Shown: positions 1-8,078, numbered from the stretch's first letter. The stretch is 8,452 nt of DNA from an uncultured Woeseiaceae bacterium (GCA_947259435.1 CAMYMP010000029.1:1-8452), one strand, 5' to 3'. Notes: a model not told the origin generated them from the letters alone. Made by a program: numbers and translations.

Positions 1-189
1 GTGGCCAGCCACGGCGTGTCGAGCCAGCCCGAAGTGGCGCTCGATCTCGACGCGGCGCTGGCGAGCTTGCCGTCGGTCAGTCGTGCGGTCGTTTGGCTGC
101 ACGATGTCGAAGGATTTACGCACAAGGAAATAGCTGCATTGATGGGCCGCACTGAGAGCTTTTCGAAATCGCAATTGTCGAGGGCCTAA
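1..189 (+). CDS. ECF-type RNA polymerase sigma factor, C-terminal part (5' partial; ends at an early TAA)
   Basis: The frame is open from the first base, so the gene very probably starts upstream; ECF sigma factors usually have 170-200 residues and only about 62 are visible. They match sigma region 4: an LPSVSRAVVWLHDVEGFTHKEIAALMG stretch in two parts (LPSVSRAVVWLHD, then VEGFTHKEIAALMG), followed by SFSKSQLSRA, which is the start of the recognition helix of the helix-turn-helix that binds the -35 element. Family knowledge: such proteins direct RNA polymerase to stress promoters and are held inactive by a membrane anti-sigma factor, which fits the next gene. Odd point: TAA at 187-189 stops the protein where relatives continue with residues like QRLR. 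The same frame goes on (QRLRPML...) to TGA 262-264. Family assignment is firm; whether the product works is unclear. Confidence 0.85.
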   Translation: MASHGVSSQPEVALDLDAALASLPSVSRAVVWLHDVEGFTHKEIAALMGRTESFSKSQLSRA

Positions 190-264
190 CAACGTTTGCG
201 GCCAATGCTCGCGGTACCTGGCGAGGATTTGCGTGGCGAAGGCGCAGCACTAAGAGGTTGCTGA
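190..264 (+). pseudogene. Continuation of the sigma factor frame after the in-frame stop
   Basis: Reading on past the TAA in the same frame gives 25 sense codons, beginning QRLRPML, to TGA at 262-264. QRLR is what normally follows SRA-x in region 4 of ECF sigma factors, and the new end lies 2 bases before the ATG at 267, the tight spacing typical of sigma/anti-sigma pairs. This suggests the ancestral gene ended at 264 and one substitution made the TAA (for example from a TAC/TAT Tyr, CAA Gln or TTA Leu codon). No frameshift is needed. Readthrough, a sequencing error or a real truncation are all possible. Confidence 0.6.
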
Positions 265-266
265 GA

Positions 267-851
267 ATGTTGAAAGACAAGAAGGACGAGGAAATGATCT
301 GTGGTTTGACCGCCGATGAACGCGATTCGCTGCAGCACCGGCTCCGGGAACTCCCGGAGGTGATGCCACCGCGATACGTCTGGCAGCGTATTCGGGAGCA
401 GGCCGAGGCCGAGGGCCTCATACGGCAGCGTCCCATGCGACGGCCAATGACCTGGCGAAGTGGCGTGGGACTCGCCGCCGCCGTGGCGCTGGCCGCCGTA
501 CTCGTGCCGCTCACGATGAAGGCGCCCGAACCGGGCGGCGTGACCGAGCCACCGAGCGCGCAACCGACTAACAGGGTCGAAGTTAACGCGCTGCAGGCGC
601 TGATGGTCGAGTCGCGGCAGCTCGAGAGCGATCTGAGATCACTGCCCAATGAGCCGAGAGTCAGACAAGCCGGAACGGTTGCGACGATTTCCGAAATCGA
701 GGACCGCGTCGCGGCGATCGATTACCAACTCAATGATCCGGCTATCCAGATGACGGCCGAGGAGAAAGAGATTTTCTGGCGCGAACGCGTCAGGTTGATG
801 AAATTGCTCGTCGGTTTGCGCTATGCGCAGGCGCAGCGGACGGCGTTTTAA
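267..851 (+). CDS. Single-pass membrane protein, probable anti-sigma factor
   Basis: The product of 194 aa has a charged cytoplasmic N-terminal part (residues 1-63, rich in Glu/Arg), one hydrophobic segment of Ala/Val/Leu at about 66-84, and a C-terminal domain (85-194) that starts Pro-rich and then becomes a charged, probably helical or coiled-coil region. The layout (cytosolic sigma-binding part, one membrane helix, periplasmic sensor) and the place directly after an ECF sigma gene point to an anti-sigma factor. I see no zinc-binding HxxxCxxC motif, so it is not a ZAS-type anti-sigma; the role rests mainly on context. Start chosen at ATG 267, with AAGAGG at 252-257 nine bases upstream. ATG 294, with GAAGGA at 281-286, is a possible alternative. 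The next gene starts 15 bases after the stop, so the two are probably cotranscribed. Confidence 0.7.
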   Translation: MLKDKKDEEMICGLTADERDSLQHRLRELPEVMPPRYVWQRIREQAEAEGLIRQRPMRRPMTWRSGVGLAAAVALAAVLVPLTMKAPEPGGVTEPPSAQPTNRVEVNALQALMVESRQLESDLRSLPNEPRVRQAGTVATISEIEDRVAAIDYQLNDPAIQMTAEEKEIFWRERVRLMKLLVGLRYAQAQRTAF

Positions 852-866
852 CCAGGAGACGGAAAA

Positions 867-1910
867 ATGAAGGCGATGAAACTGATTATTCCTGTTGCGG
901 CACTATTGCTGTTTGCCGGACAGGCCGCTGCGCAGAGTGAGGCAGAGCAGGGTGCGGCTGCCGCAGTTCGCGACGCGGAAGCACGTGAGGACGAGGTGGC
1001 GAGGAAGCTGCAGGAAGCCGAGCGCAAAATGGCAGAGGCGGCGCGGCAGATCGCCGAACTGACAAAGGAGCGCCTGCCGGAGCTGCGCGAGATGGAGCGC
1101 CGCATCGAGATCTTTAACGACGGCCGGCCTCGACTTGGCGTGAACATTGGTGAAGACAAGGCAAACGGACCGGTCGAAGGCGTGCGCATAATGGGCGTCA
1201 CTCCCGGGAGCGCCGCCGACGATGCGGGCCTCAGAACCGGCGACATTATTACCGCGATAAACGGCGAGACCCTGAGTGCCGACGCACCGGGTGAAGCAAC
1301 TCGGCGGATCATGGATTTCATGGCGGGCGTCGAGGAAGGTGACGTTCTCGACGTCGAGTATTTACGGGATGGCAAGGTGGGCTCGGTCGAAGTCGAACCC
1401 AGGGCTGTCGAAATGCGGGCCTACGGATTCCGCGGATTTCCGCGAGACTTCAGCATGCCGTCAATGCCTGAGATGGGCATGGCGCCCGAGATGGCCGAGA
1501 AATTCAGACACAAGTTTTTACACGCATGGTCTGGCAACGCCTGGAGTGATATGGAGCTCGTCGAGCTGAACGAAGGTCTCGGCAAGTACTTCGGCACTGA
1601 TTCCGGGGTTCTGGTTGTCAGTGCGCCCGAGTCGAGCGCGCTGCAACTCGAGGATGGCGATGTCATTCGGAAAATCGACGGGCGCGAGCCGACCTCGGTC
1701 CGTCATGCCATGCGGATTCTGAGCTCCTATCAGGCGGGCGAGTCGCTGGAGATCGAGATTCTGCGGGACAAGAAAAAGCGCACGCTCGATATCGAGATTC
1801 CCGATGAGCGCAGCAGCATGTTGTTCGACGGTCCAGCGCCAATGCGGCCCGCGGCTGCGCCGAGACCTGCTCCGGCGCCTGCACCCGTTCCGCGTCGGGA
1901 AGAAACCTAG
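867..1910 (+). CDS. Exported protein with two PDZ domains, no protease domain
   Basis: The 347-aa product starts with a clear signal peptide (MKAMKLIIPVAALLLFAGQA, with likely cleavage after AAA/QA near residue 22). Residues 25-82 are Ala/Glu/Arg-rich and probably a coiled coil. PDZ domain 1 covers about 88-178, with RPRLGVNIG and PGSAADDAGLRTGDIITAING. PDZ domain 2 covers about 240-312, with SGVLVVSAPESSALQLEDGD and IRKIDG. The linker holds a Met-rich patch (Met at 197, 200, 203, 205, 209), and the tail (323-343) is Pro/Ala-rich. The PDZ repeats resemble those of DegP/DegS-type proteases, but no trypsin-like domain with a His-Asp-Ser triad is present. It may therefore be a periplasmic adaptor or sensor binding exposed C-termini. 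Lying with an ECF sigma and probable anti-sigma suggests envelope stress (inference). RBS AGGAG at 854-858, 8 bases before ATG. Confidence 0.8.
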   Translation: MKAMKLIIPVAALLLFAGQAAAQSEAEQGAAAAVRDAEAREDEVARKLQEAERKMAEAARQIAELTKERLPELREMERRIEIFNDGRPRLGVNIGEDKANGPVEGVRIMGVTPGSAADDAGLRTGDIITAINGETLSADAPGEATRRIMDFMAGVEEGDVLDVEYLRDGKVGSVEVEPRAVEMRAYGFRGFPRDFSMPSMPEMGMAPEMAEKFRHKFLHAWSGNAWSDMELVELNEGLGKYFGTDSGVLVVSAPESSALQLEDGDVIRKIDGREPTSVRHAMRILSSYQAGESLEIEILRDKKKRTLDIEIPDERSSMLFDGPAPMRPAAAPRPAPAPAPVPRREET

Positions 1911-1931
1911 CACGTGCGTTAGTAGCGAATA

Positions 1932-1968
1932 GGGGTCGAACCGCGGTTTTCTGACGCGCTTCGACCTC
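1932..1968 (+). terminator. Strong hairpin between the PDZ gene and queA, possible terminator
   Basis: GGGGTCGAA (1932-1940) pairs with TTCGACCTC (1960-1968), with one G-U wobble. After a C/C mismatch, CGCG (1942-1945) pairs with CGCG (1955-1958) around the loop GTTTTCTGA. That gives 13 pairs in 37 bases, right after the PDZ stop codon. It is followed by ATTTAAC and not by a T-run, so it is at best a weak intrinsic terminator; an RNA-stabilising 3' hairpin is an alternative. Confidence 0.45.
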
Positions 1969-1982
1969 ATTTAACAGGGCTT

Positions 1983-1991
1983 TGCTACCAT
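1983..1991 (+). promoter_or_regulatory. Possible extended -10 promoter of queA
   Basis: TGCTACCAT has the extended -10 form (TG, one base, then TACCAT, 4 of 6 matches to TATAAT). TTCGAC at 1960-1965 could be a -35 box, but the spacing of 20 is long. Transcription would begin near 1998, only a few bases before the queA ATG at 2000, giving a nearly leaderless mRNA. This would fit the lack of any Shine-Dalgarno sequence close to that ATG. The call is weak. Confidence 0.3.
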
Positions 1992-1999
1992 GCGCGCCC

Positions 2000-3996
<1,997 letters not shown>

Positions 3997-4058
3997 CCAG
4001 CGTTTTCTCGTGCGCCGGGCTTGGGATTCTCATTCCTGCCCTTATTACGACCGCTCTA

Positions 4059-4067
4059 TGCCATAAT
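4059..4067 (+). promoter_or_regulatory. Possible extended -10 promoter for yajC-secDF
   Basis: TGCCATAAT is an extended -10 element (TG, one base, then CATAAT, 5 of 6 matches). It lies 55 bases before yajC in the 126-base gap after tgt, the widest gap inside the queA-secF block. The -35 region is poor (CTTATT at 4041-4046 is too close), which is common for extended -10 promoters. The expected transcription start is near 4074. Confidence 0.45.
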
Positions 4068-4122
4068 ACCGCGCTGATTTTCGGGGCCTCCCAGACAGCC
4101 CGCAACAAAAGACAAGAGACTC

Positions 4123-4446
4123 ATGGATTTTTTCATTCAAAACGCATACGCACAGGCCGCGCCGCAAGGCGATGCATTCGGTTTCCTGCTGCCGATGATC
4201 ATTATTTTTGCCGCGTTCTATTTTTTGCTGATTCGGCCGCAACAAAAGAAACAAAAGGCGCATACGGCGCTTGTTGCGAATCTGTCGGCAGGCGACGAAA
4301 TACTCACGGCCGGCGGCATCCTCGGCGTCATTACCGGGATCAGCGAGCACTACGCCATCGTGAAGATTGCGGACAACACCGAGATCAAGATTCAAAAATC
4401 GAGTGTTGCTCAGGTCGTTCCGAAAGATACTTTTGAAAACGCCTGA
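4123..4446 (+). CDS. yajC: Sec translocon accessory protein YajC
   Basis: A small inner-membrane protein of 107 aa (E. coli 110) that associates with SecDF and SecYEG. One transmembrane helix spans about 19-37 (GFLLPMIIIFAAFYFLLI), followed by the signature RPQQKKQK (38-45). The C-terminal cytoplasmic domain contains GDEILTAGGILGVI, the conserved YajC core. Its place directly before secD is the usual one. Start ATG 4123 has a weak AAGAG at 4114-4118; the short N-terminus MDFFIQNAYAQA is typical of proteobacterial YajC. Confidence 0.95.
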   Translation: MDFFIQNAYAQAAPQGDAFGFLLPMIIIFAAFYFLLIRPQQKKQKAHTALVANLSAGDEILTAGGILGVITGISEHYAIVKIADNTEIKIQKSSVAQVVPKDTFENA

Positions 4447-4476
4447 GAGGGTTCGAGTTCTTCCATGGTTAGCTAC

Positions 4477-4494
4477 GTTCAAGTTCGATTGAAC
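4477..4494 (+). other. Small hairpin in front of the secD ribosome binding site
   Basis: GTTCAA (4477-4482) and TTGAAC (4489-4494) form a perfect 6-bp stem with loop GTTCGA. It sits in the 65-base yajC-secD gap, 4 bases before the AGGGA (4499-4503) that serves the GTG start of secD. It does not cover the binding site. A role in tuning translation or mRNA processing is possible but not shown. Confidence 0.3.
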
Positions 4495-4511
4495 ATTCAG
4501 GGACGGAAGCA

Positions 4512-6326
4512 GTGAACCGCTATCCAGCCTGGCTGAATATCCTGGTGCTTGTCGTATTGCTGACTGGCATTTTGTTTGCGCTGCCGAACATCTACGGCAG
4601 CGCGCCGGCGGTACAGCTGGCTGACGCGGATCGCAAGGACATCAGTCAAACGCGGCTCGAGAATTTCCTGCGCGCGCTCGAAAGCGACGACGTCACTCCC
4701 GAAGCTGCGTACCTCAAGGATGGGCGCGCCGTACTTCGGTTCAACTCCGTTGAGGACCAGCAGCGTTCGGGTGAACGTCTCAGAGCGCGCTACGCACAGG
4801 ACACCAATGTCGCGCTGACCCTTGCACCGCGCCTGCCCGATTGGGTTCGAAACATGGGGCTGAGCCCAATGAGTCTTGGCCTGGATTTGCGCGGCGGCGT
4901 GTACGTGCTGCTCGAAGTCGACATGAACACGGCGATCGACAATCGCATGCAGGGCTATGAACAGGATATCGATGACCGTCTGCGTGACGCAAAGATCCGG
5001 CATCAGGTTCGACTGAACAATCAAATTATTAACGTTCGACTGCAAAATTCCGAAGACACGGTAAAGGCACGCGCGATCATCGAAGAAGCAGATTCAGATG
5101 TGTTGATCGGTGACGGCGCGGACGGCAAGTCGTTGACGGTTCGCATGAGCGATGCGCAGATCAAGGAACGGCAGGATTTTGCGATCGAGCAGAACATGAC
5201 GACGCTCAGAAATCGTGTCGACCAGCTCGGTGTCGCAGAACCACTCGTGCAGCGCCAGGGTGTGGATCGCATCGTCGTGCAGCTGCCAGGTGTGCAGGAT
5301 CCGACGGAACTCGAAAAAATACTCACCGCGACGGCAACGCTCGAATTTCGGCTTGTTGACCAGGCCGGAGACATGCCGGGCTCGCGGACGTATCCCGGCC
5401 GTGCCGGCGAGGAGTCGCAGGTACTGCGAAGAGAAGTTATCGCATCGGGTGACGAGATCATCGATGCCAACTCAGGGTTTACACCGGAAGGCCAGCCCGC
5501 TGTGCACATAACGCTCGACTCCGCTGGCGGTGAGCGCATGCTGGCCGCGACACGCGACAACGTCGGCAAACCGATGTCTACACTGTTTATCGAGTGGCGC
5601 GAAGAAGATGTGACACGCGGCGGTAAGACGGAAAAGCGTAAGGTCAAGACTGAAGAAATTATCAATACCGCGACTATTCGCGGCGTTTTTAAAACCCGGT
5701 TTCAAATCACCGGACTGACACCCATCGAAGCGCGCGACCTCGCGGTACTTCTGCGCGCGGGCGCGTTGGCTGCCCCCGTTTACAAGGTCGACGAACGAAC
5801 GATCGGACCCAGCCTCGGACAGGACAATATCGATCGCGGTTTTCGCGCTATTCAGATCGGATTTCTCGCCGTTATCGTGTTCATGGCGGTGTATTACCGA
5901 TGGTTCGGCATGATCGCGAACCTTGCGTTGTTCTCGAACCTCGTATTCATTGTTGCAGTGCTGTCAATGGTCGGTGCGTCGCTGACGCTACCCGGTATCG
6001 CCGGGATCGTCCTGACAGTCGGTATGGCAGTTGATGCCAATGTCCTCATTTTCGAACGAATACGTGAGGAAATAGCCGCAGGGTCGCCGCCGCAGGCGGC
6101 GATACATTCGGGCTACGAAAAGGCGCTGTCATCAATCGCCGACGCAAACATCACGACATTGATCGCCGCTATCGTGCTGCTTGCCTTCGGCACGGGGCCC
6201 ATCAAAGGCTTCGCGATCACGCTGATGATCGGCATATTGACGTCGATGTTTACGGCCATCGTGGGTACACGATCGATCGTCAATTTCGTATTCGGCGGTC
6301 GCAAGATTGCCTCGATACCGGTTTAG
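4512..6326 (+). CDS. secD: Protein translocase subunit SecD
   Basis: SecD is an RND-superfamily membrane protein that, with SecF, uses the proton gradient to pull secreted proteins out of SecYEG on the periplasmic side. The product has 604 aa (E. coli 615). The N-terminus MNRYPAWLNILVLVVLLTG is transmembrane helix 1 (about 9-25). The periplasmic P1 part includes SLGLDLRGG (121-129). Five further helices lie at about 446-593. They include TVGMAVDANVLIFERIREE, with the proton-relay Asp508. Start is GTG 4512, supported by AGGGA at 4499-4503 and by agreement with the family N-terminus. secF follows 10 bases after the stop, so the two are cotranscribed. No odd features seen. Confidence 0.97.
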   Translation: MNRYPAWLNILVLVVLLTGILFALPNIYGSAPAVQLADADRKDISQTRLENFLRALESDDVTPEAAYLKDGRAVLRFNSVEDQQRSGERLRARYAQDTNVALTLAPRLPDWVRNMGLSPMSLGLDLRGGVYVLLEVDMNTAIDNRMQGYEQDIDDRLRDAKIRHQVRLNNQIINVRLQNSEDTVKARAIIEEADSDVLIGDGADGKSLTVRMSDAQIKERQDFAIEQNMTTLRNRVDQLGVAEPLVQRQGVDRIVVQLPGVQDPTELEKILTATATLEFRLVDQAGDMPGSRTYPGRAGEESQVLRREVIASGDEIIDANSGFTPEGQPAVHITLDSAGGERMLAATRDNVGKPMSTLFIEWREEDVTRGGKTEKRKVKTEEIINTATIRGVFKTRFQITGLTPIEARDLAVLLRAGALAAPVYKVDERTIGPSLGQDNIDRGFRAIQIGFLAVIVFMAVYYRWFGMIANLALFSNLVFIVAVLSMVGASLTLPGIAGIVLTVGMAVDANVLIFERIREEIAAGSPPQAAIHSGYEKALSSIADANITTLIAAIVLLAFGTGPIKGFAITLMIGILTSMFTAIVGTRSIVNFVFGGRKIASIPV

Positions 6327-6336
6327 GAAATCGACG

Positions 6337-7284
6337 ATGCGTTTGATAAAGAAGACAACACACATCGATTTTCTCGGCCCGGCGCGCCGCAAGGTTGCTC
6401 TTGCGATTTCCGTGATCTTCATTCTTGCGTCGATAGTATCCCTGTTCACGCACGATAGACCGCTCGAGTTCGGCATCGACTTCACAGGTGGCATTCTGCT
6501 CGAAGTCGGGTACCCGGACGCCGCCGACCTTGTCAACATTCGCGAGAATCTCGCGGATTCGGGTTTCGAGGACGCCCAGGTGCAGCGATTTGGAGCCGAT
6601 ACGGATGTGCTGGTGCGCCTGCCGCCGCAAGACGGGCGGGACCCTGACGAACTCCGCGATGATCTGCGTCGCACGGTTGCGGTCGGTACGTCCGAGGTCG
6701 AGCTGCGGCGTGTCGAGTTCGTCAGCCCGCAGGTGGGCAAGGAGCTGACCGAGCGCGGCAGTCTTGCAATGATCATCGTGTTGTTGCTGATCTTCGTGTA
6801 TGTGATGATCCGCTTCCAATGGAAGTTTGCGGCGGGCGCGGTTGCTGCCCTGGCGCATGACGTAATCATCACGGTCGGCTTTTTTTCAATATTCAGATTT
6901 CCGTTCGACCTCACGGTCGTTGCGGCGATACTGGCCGTGATCGGCTACTCGCTTAACGACACGGTTGTCGCTTTTGACCGGATACGAGAGAACTTCTTCA
7001 AGTTGCGCGGTATCTCAGCCGAGGAGTCAATGAACACCTCTATCAATGAGATGCTCGCCCGAACCCTCATCACTGGCCTTACAACCTTGCTAGTTCTGGT
7101 CGCACTGTTGTTGCTCGGCGGCGAATCGATCGCACCGTTCTCGATCGCATTGATCGTGGGCATCATTGTTGGTACCTATTCGTCGATCTATACCGCGAGC
7201 GCGACGGCGCTGCTTCTCGGCGTCAATGCGCAGGACCTCATCGAACCCGTCAAAGACCCGGATCTCATCGACGATTTGCCGTAG
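6337..7284 (+). CDS. secF: Protein translocase subunit SecF
   Basis: SecF is the partner of SecD in the export-driving SecDF complex of the inner membrane. The product has 315 aa (E. coli 323). Helix 1 is at about 17-37, the SecF signature FGIDFTGG at 45-52 opens the periplasmic domain, and five helices follow between about 143 and 292. The helix-4 motif SLNDTVVAFDRIREN (205-219) contains the conserved Asp and Arg of the SecF family. Start ATG 6337 is preferred over the in-frame TTG 6307, which lies inside secD. TAGGAAA (6324-6330) overlaps the secD stop and gives an AGGA 8 bases before the ATG. The N-terminus MRLIKKTTHIDFLG fits the family. Confidence 0.97.
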   Translation: MRLIKKTTHIDFLGPARRKVALAISVIFILASIVSLFTHDRPLEFGIDFTGGILLEVGYPDAADLVNIRENLADSGFEDAQVQRFGADTDVLVRLPPQDGRDPDELRDDLRRTVAVGTSEVELRRVEFVSPQVGKELTERGSLAMIIVLLLIFVYVMIRFQWKFAAGAVAALAHDVIITVGFFSIFRFPFDLTVVAAILAVIGYSLNDTVVAFDRIRENFFKLRGISAEESMNTSINEMLARTLITGLTTLLVLVALLLLGGESIAPFSIALIVGIIVGTYSSIYTASATALLLGVNAQDLIEPVKDPDLIDDLP

Positions 7285-7290
7285 ATTTCT

Positions 7291-7371
7291 GCCGCTTCCG
7301 CGACCGCTTATGCCCGGAAGCGGATTGCCAGGCTATTCAGGGTAGAGTGACAGCAATTGACCCAAAGGCGA
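7291..7371 (+). repeat. Intergenic hairpin repeat, copy A (downstream of secF)
   Basis: CCGCTT (7304-7309) and AAGCGG (7318-7323) form a stem around ATGCCCGG. The first arm can be replaced by CCGCTTCCG (7292-7300), which pairs perfectly over 9 bp with CGGAAGCGG (7315-7323). About 54 bases after the first CCGCTT comes TGACCCAAAGGCG (7358-7370). Copy B at 7890-7958 shows the same order with 55 bases between. The hairpin lies 7 bases after the secF stop and may also act as a transcript end, but no T-run follows. The remaining bases up to 7396 show nothing else I can name. Confidence 0.6.
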
Positions 7372-7396
7372 CAGTCCGCGCCAACAGAATGAACGC

Positions 7397-7825
7397 ATGA
7401 ACACGAATGAAATAATGGTATTCTTCTATGGGCTTTTCATGGATGAGTCGTTATTGGGTTCAAAAGGAGTTCACCCAACGGAATCGACTATTGGGTACGT
7501 CGATGGGTTTAGTCTACACATCGGGAAGCGCGCAACGCTACTTCCTGAGGCGAACAGTCGCGCATATGGAGTGTTGATGAAGATCAGGTCAGAGGACGCT
7601 GCGGCGTTGTATTCTGAACAGAGTGTTGCTGACTATGTTGCCGAACCTGTTGTTGTGAAATTGCCCGGGGACATCCAAGTGTCGGCTGTTTGTTATAATT
7701 TGCCAGTCGCCAGGCTGGCTGGGACAAACCCGGAATATGCGGCGGCGTTGCTGACACTGGCGACCAAGCTGGGGCTGCCTGACAGCTACCTTGGACATAT
7801 TAGGAACGCCGTAGCAGCCTCTTAA
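7397..7825 (+). CDS. Gamma-glutamylcyclotransferase-like (AIG2/GGCT-fold) protein
   Basis: The product has 142 aa. The N-terminal VFFYGLFMDESLLGSKG (8-24) matches the substrate-loop motif (F-x-YG-x-x-M-x-x-x-x-L) of the GGCT/AIG2 fold. GFSLHIGKRATLLPE (37-51) and AYGVLMKI (57-64) match its core strands. In LYSEQSVADYVAEPVVV (71-87), Glu74 sits where the catalytic Glu of these enzymes is expected. Members cleave gamma-glutamyl or related isopeptide bonds by cyclisation, but the family is diverse and the substrate cannot be told here. No signal peptide, so it is cytoplasmic. Base use is visibly more AT-rich than in sec genes (TTA, TAT, AAT codons), no good ribosome binding site precedes ATG 7397, and related repeats flank the gene, which suggests later acquisition. 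The assignment rests on motifs only. Confidence 0.65.
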   Translation: MNTNEIMVFFYGLFMDESLLGSKGVHPTESTIGYVDGFSLHIGKRATLLPEANSRAYGVLMKIRSEDAAALYSEQSVADYVAEPVVVKLPGDIQVSAVCYNLPVARLAGTNPEYAAALLTLATKLGLPDSYLGHIRNAVAAS

Positions 7826-7828
7826 CCC

Positions 7829-7860
7829 GTGCGGCCGCTTTTAACCGGAAGCGGCCACAC
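7829..7860 (+). terminator. Hairpin after the AIG2-like gene, possible terminator and third repeat hairpin
   Basis: GTGCGGCCGCTT (7829-7840) pairs with AAGCGGCCACAC (7849-7860) with a single C/A mismatch around the loop TTAACCGG. It begins 4 bases after the stop codon. The inner CCGCTT...CCGGAAGCGG is the same pattern as in the two repeat copies. Only AAAATT follows, so it is not a classical intrinsic terminator on the + strand. Confidence 0.5.
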
Positions 7861-7889
7861 AAAATTCCGTTATTGACTAAATCGACCGT

Positions 7890-7958
7890 CCGCTTTACGC
7901 CCGAAAGCGGGCATTGGGCTAGAATTGCTGCGAAGGGCCGCTGATGACCCAAAGCCGC
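7890..7958 (+). repeat. Intergenic hairpin repeat, copy B
   Basis: CCGCTTT (7890-7896) and AAAGCGG (7904-7910) form a perfect 7-bp stem around ACGCCCG. A GGCT follows at 7917-7920, and TGACCCAAAGCCG lies at 7945-7957. Order, orientation and spacing agree with copy A (CCGCTT to TGACCC: 54 bases there, 55 here), so the two are direct, diverged copies. This copy lies in the 328-base gene-free stretch 7826-8153, which also holds the hairpin at 7829-7860, a promoter candidate and a structured RNA. Confidence 0.6.
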
Positions 7959-7980
7959 CATTTCTAAGTACATCCCAGAA

Positions 7981-8009
7981 TTGACGCGATTCTCACATCA
8001 GCGCATAAA
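7981..8009 (+). promoter_or_regulatory. Sigma-70-like promoter candidate before the structured RNA
   Basis: TTGACG (7981-7986, 5 of 6 matches) is followed after exactly 17 bases by CATAAA (8004-8009, 4 of 6). Transcription would start at about 8014-8017. This lies inside the left arm of the outer stem of the RNA, so either the outer stem is not fully made or the real start is further upstream. It is the best promoter seen in the right part of the window. Confidence 0.5.
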
Positions 8010-8078
8010 GATTAGTTACATCGGACAAAGGCAAACCTAGTCAAAGCTAGGGACGCATATGAGCGATGGGCTAATCTT
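8008..8078 (+). ncRNA. Structured RNA resembling the core of c-di-GMP-I (GEMM) riboswitches
   Basis: The core is GGCAAACC (8030-8037), then a stem CCTAG/CTAGG (8036-8040 and 8047-8051) with loop TCAAAG, then GGGACGCA (8050-8057). In c-di-GMP-I riboswitches GCAAACC and GGGACGCA frame the P2 hairpin and hold ligand-contact bases; the G equal to G20 of the Vibrio Vc2 RNA is present. Around it, CATCG (8019-8023) pairs with CGATG (8064-8068), and AAGATTAG (8008-8015) pairs with CTAATCTT (8071-8078). Differences: after GACGCA comes UAU and not AAG, so the base equal to the ligand-stacking A47 is U, and I find no P3 arm or GGUUACCGA end. I remember a candidate motif named c-di-GMP-I-UAU, which this may be, but cannot confirm it. 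It stands before a lipoprotein gene, as expected of a cis-regulatory leader. Confidence 0.55.

Noticed and set aside
848..1375. Long reverse-strand open frames opposite the PDZ gene and elsewhere (for example 1985-2737, 5021-5665 and 6132-6914)
   Set aside because: They lie opposite firmly identified genes, are Ser/Arg-rich as expected from GC-rich antisense frames, and show no domain.
1911..1999. preQ1 riboswitch upstream of queA
   Set aside because: No short C-rich loop/A-rich tail pseudoknot pattern of preQ1-I is visible; the hairpin there is long and GC-rich, and the promoter candidate lies after it.
1982..1999. TTG 1982 as queA start
   Set aside because: It adds residues LPCAP not seen in the family, and the ATG at 2000 gives the standard N-terminus M-x-I-x-DF.
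3997..4058. Terminator after tgt
   Set aside because: Only a short GGGC/GCCC pairing with no T-run; too weak to list.
6307..6336. TTG 6307 as secF start
   Set aside because: It lies inside secD; ATG 6337 has a good AGGA and the right N-terminus.
7291..7958. Integron cassette with attC sites around the AIG2-like gene
   Set aside because: The hairpins lack the RYYYAAC and GTTRRRY core sites expected at attC ends, and no integrase is in the window.
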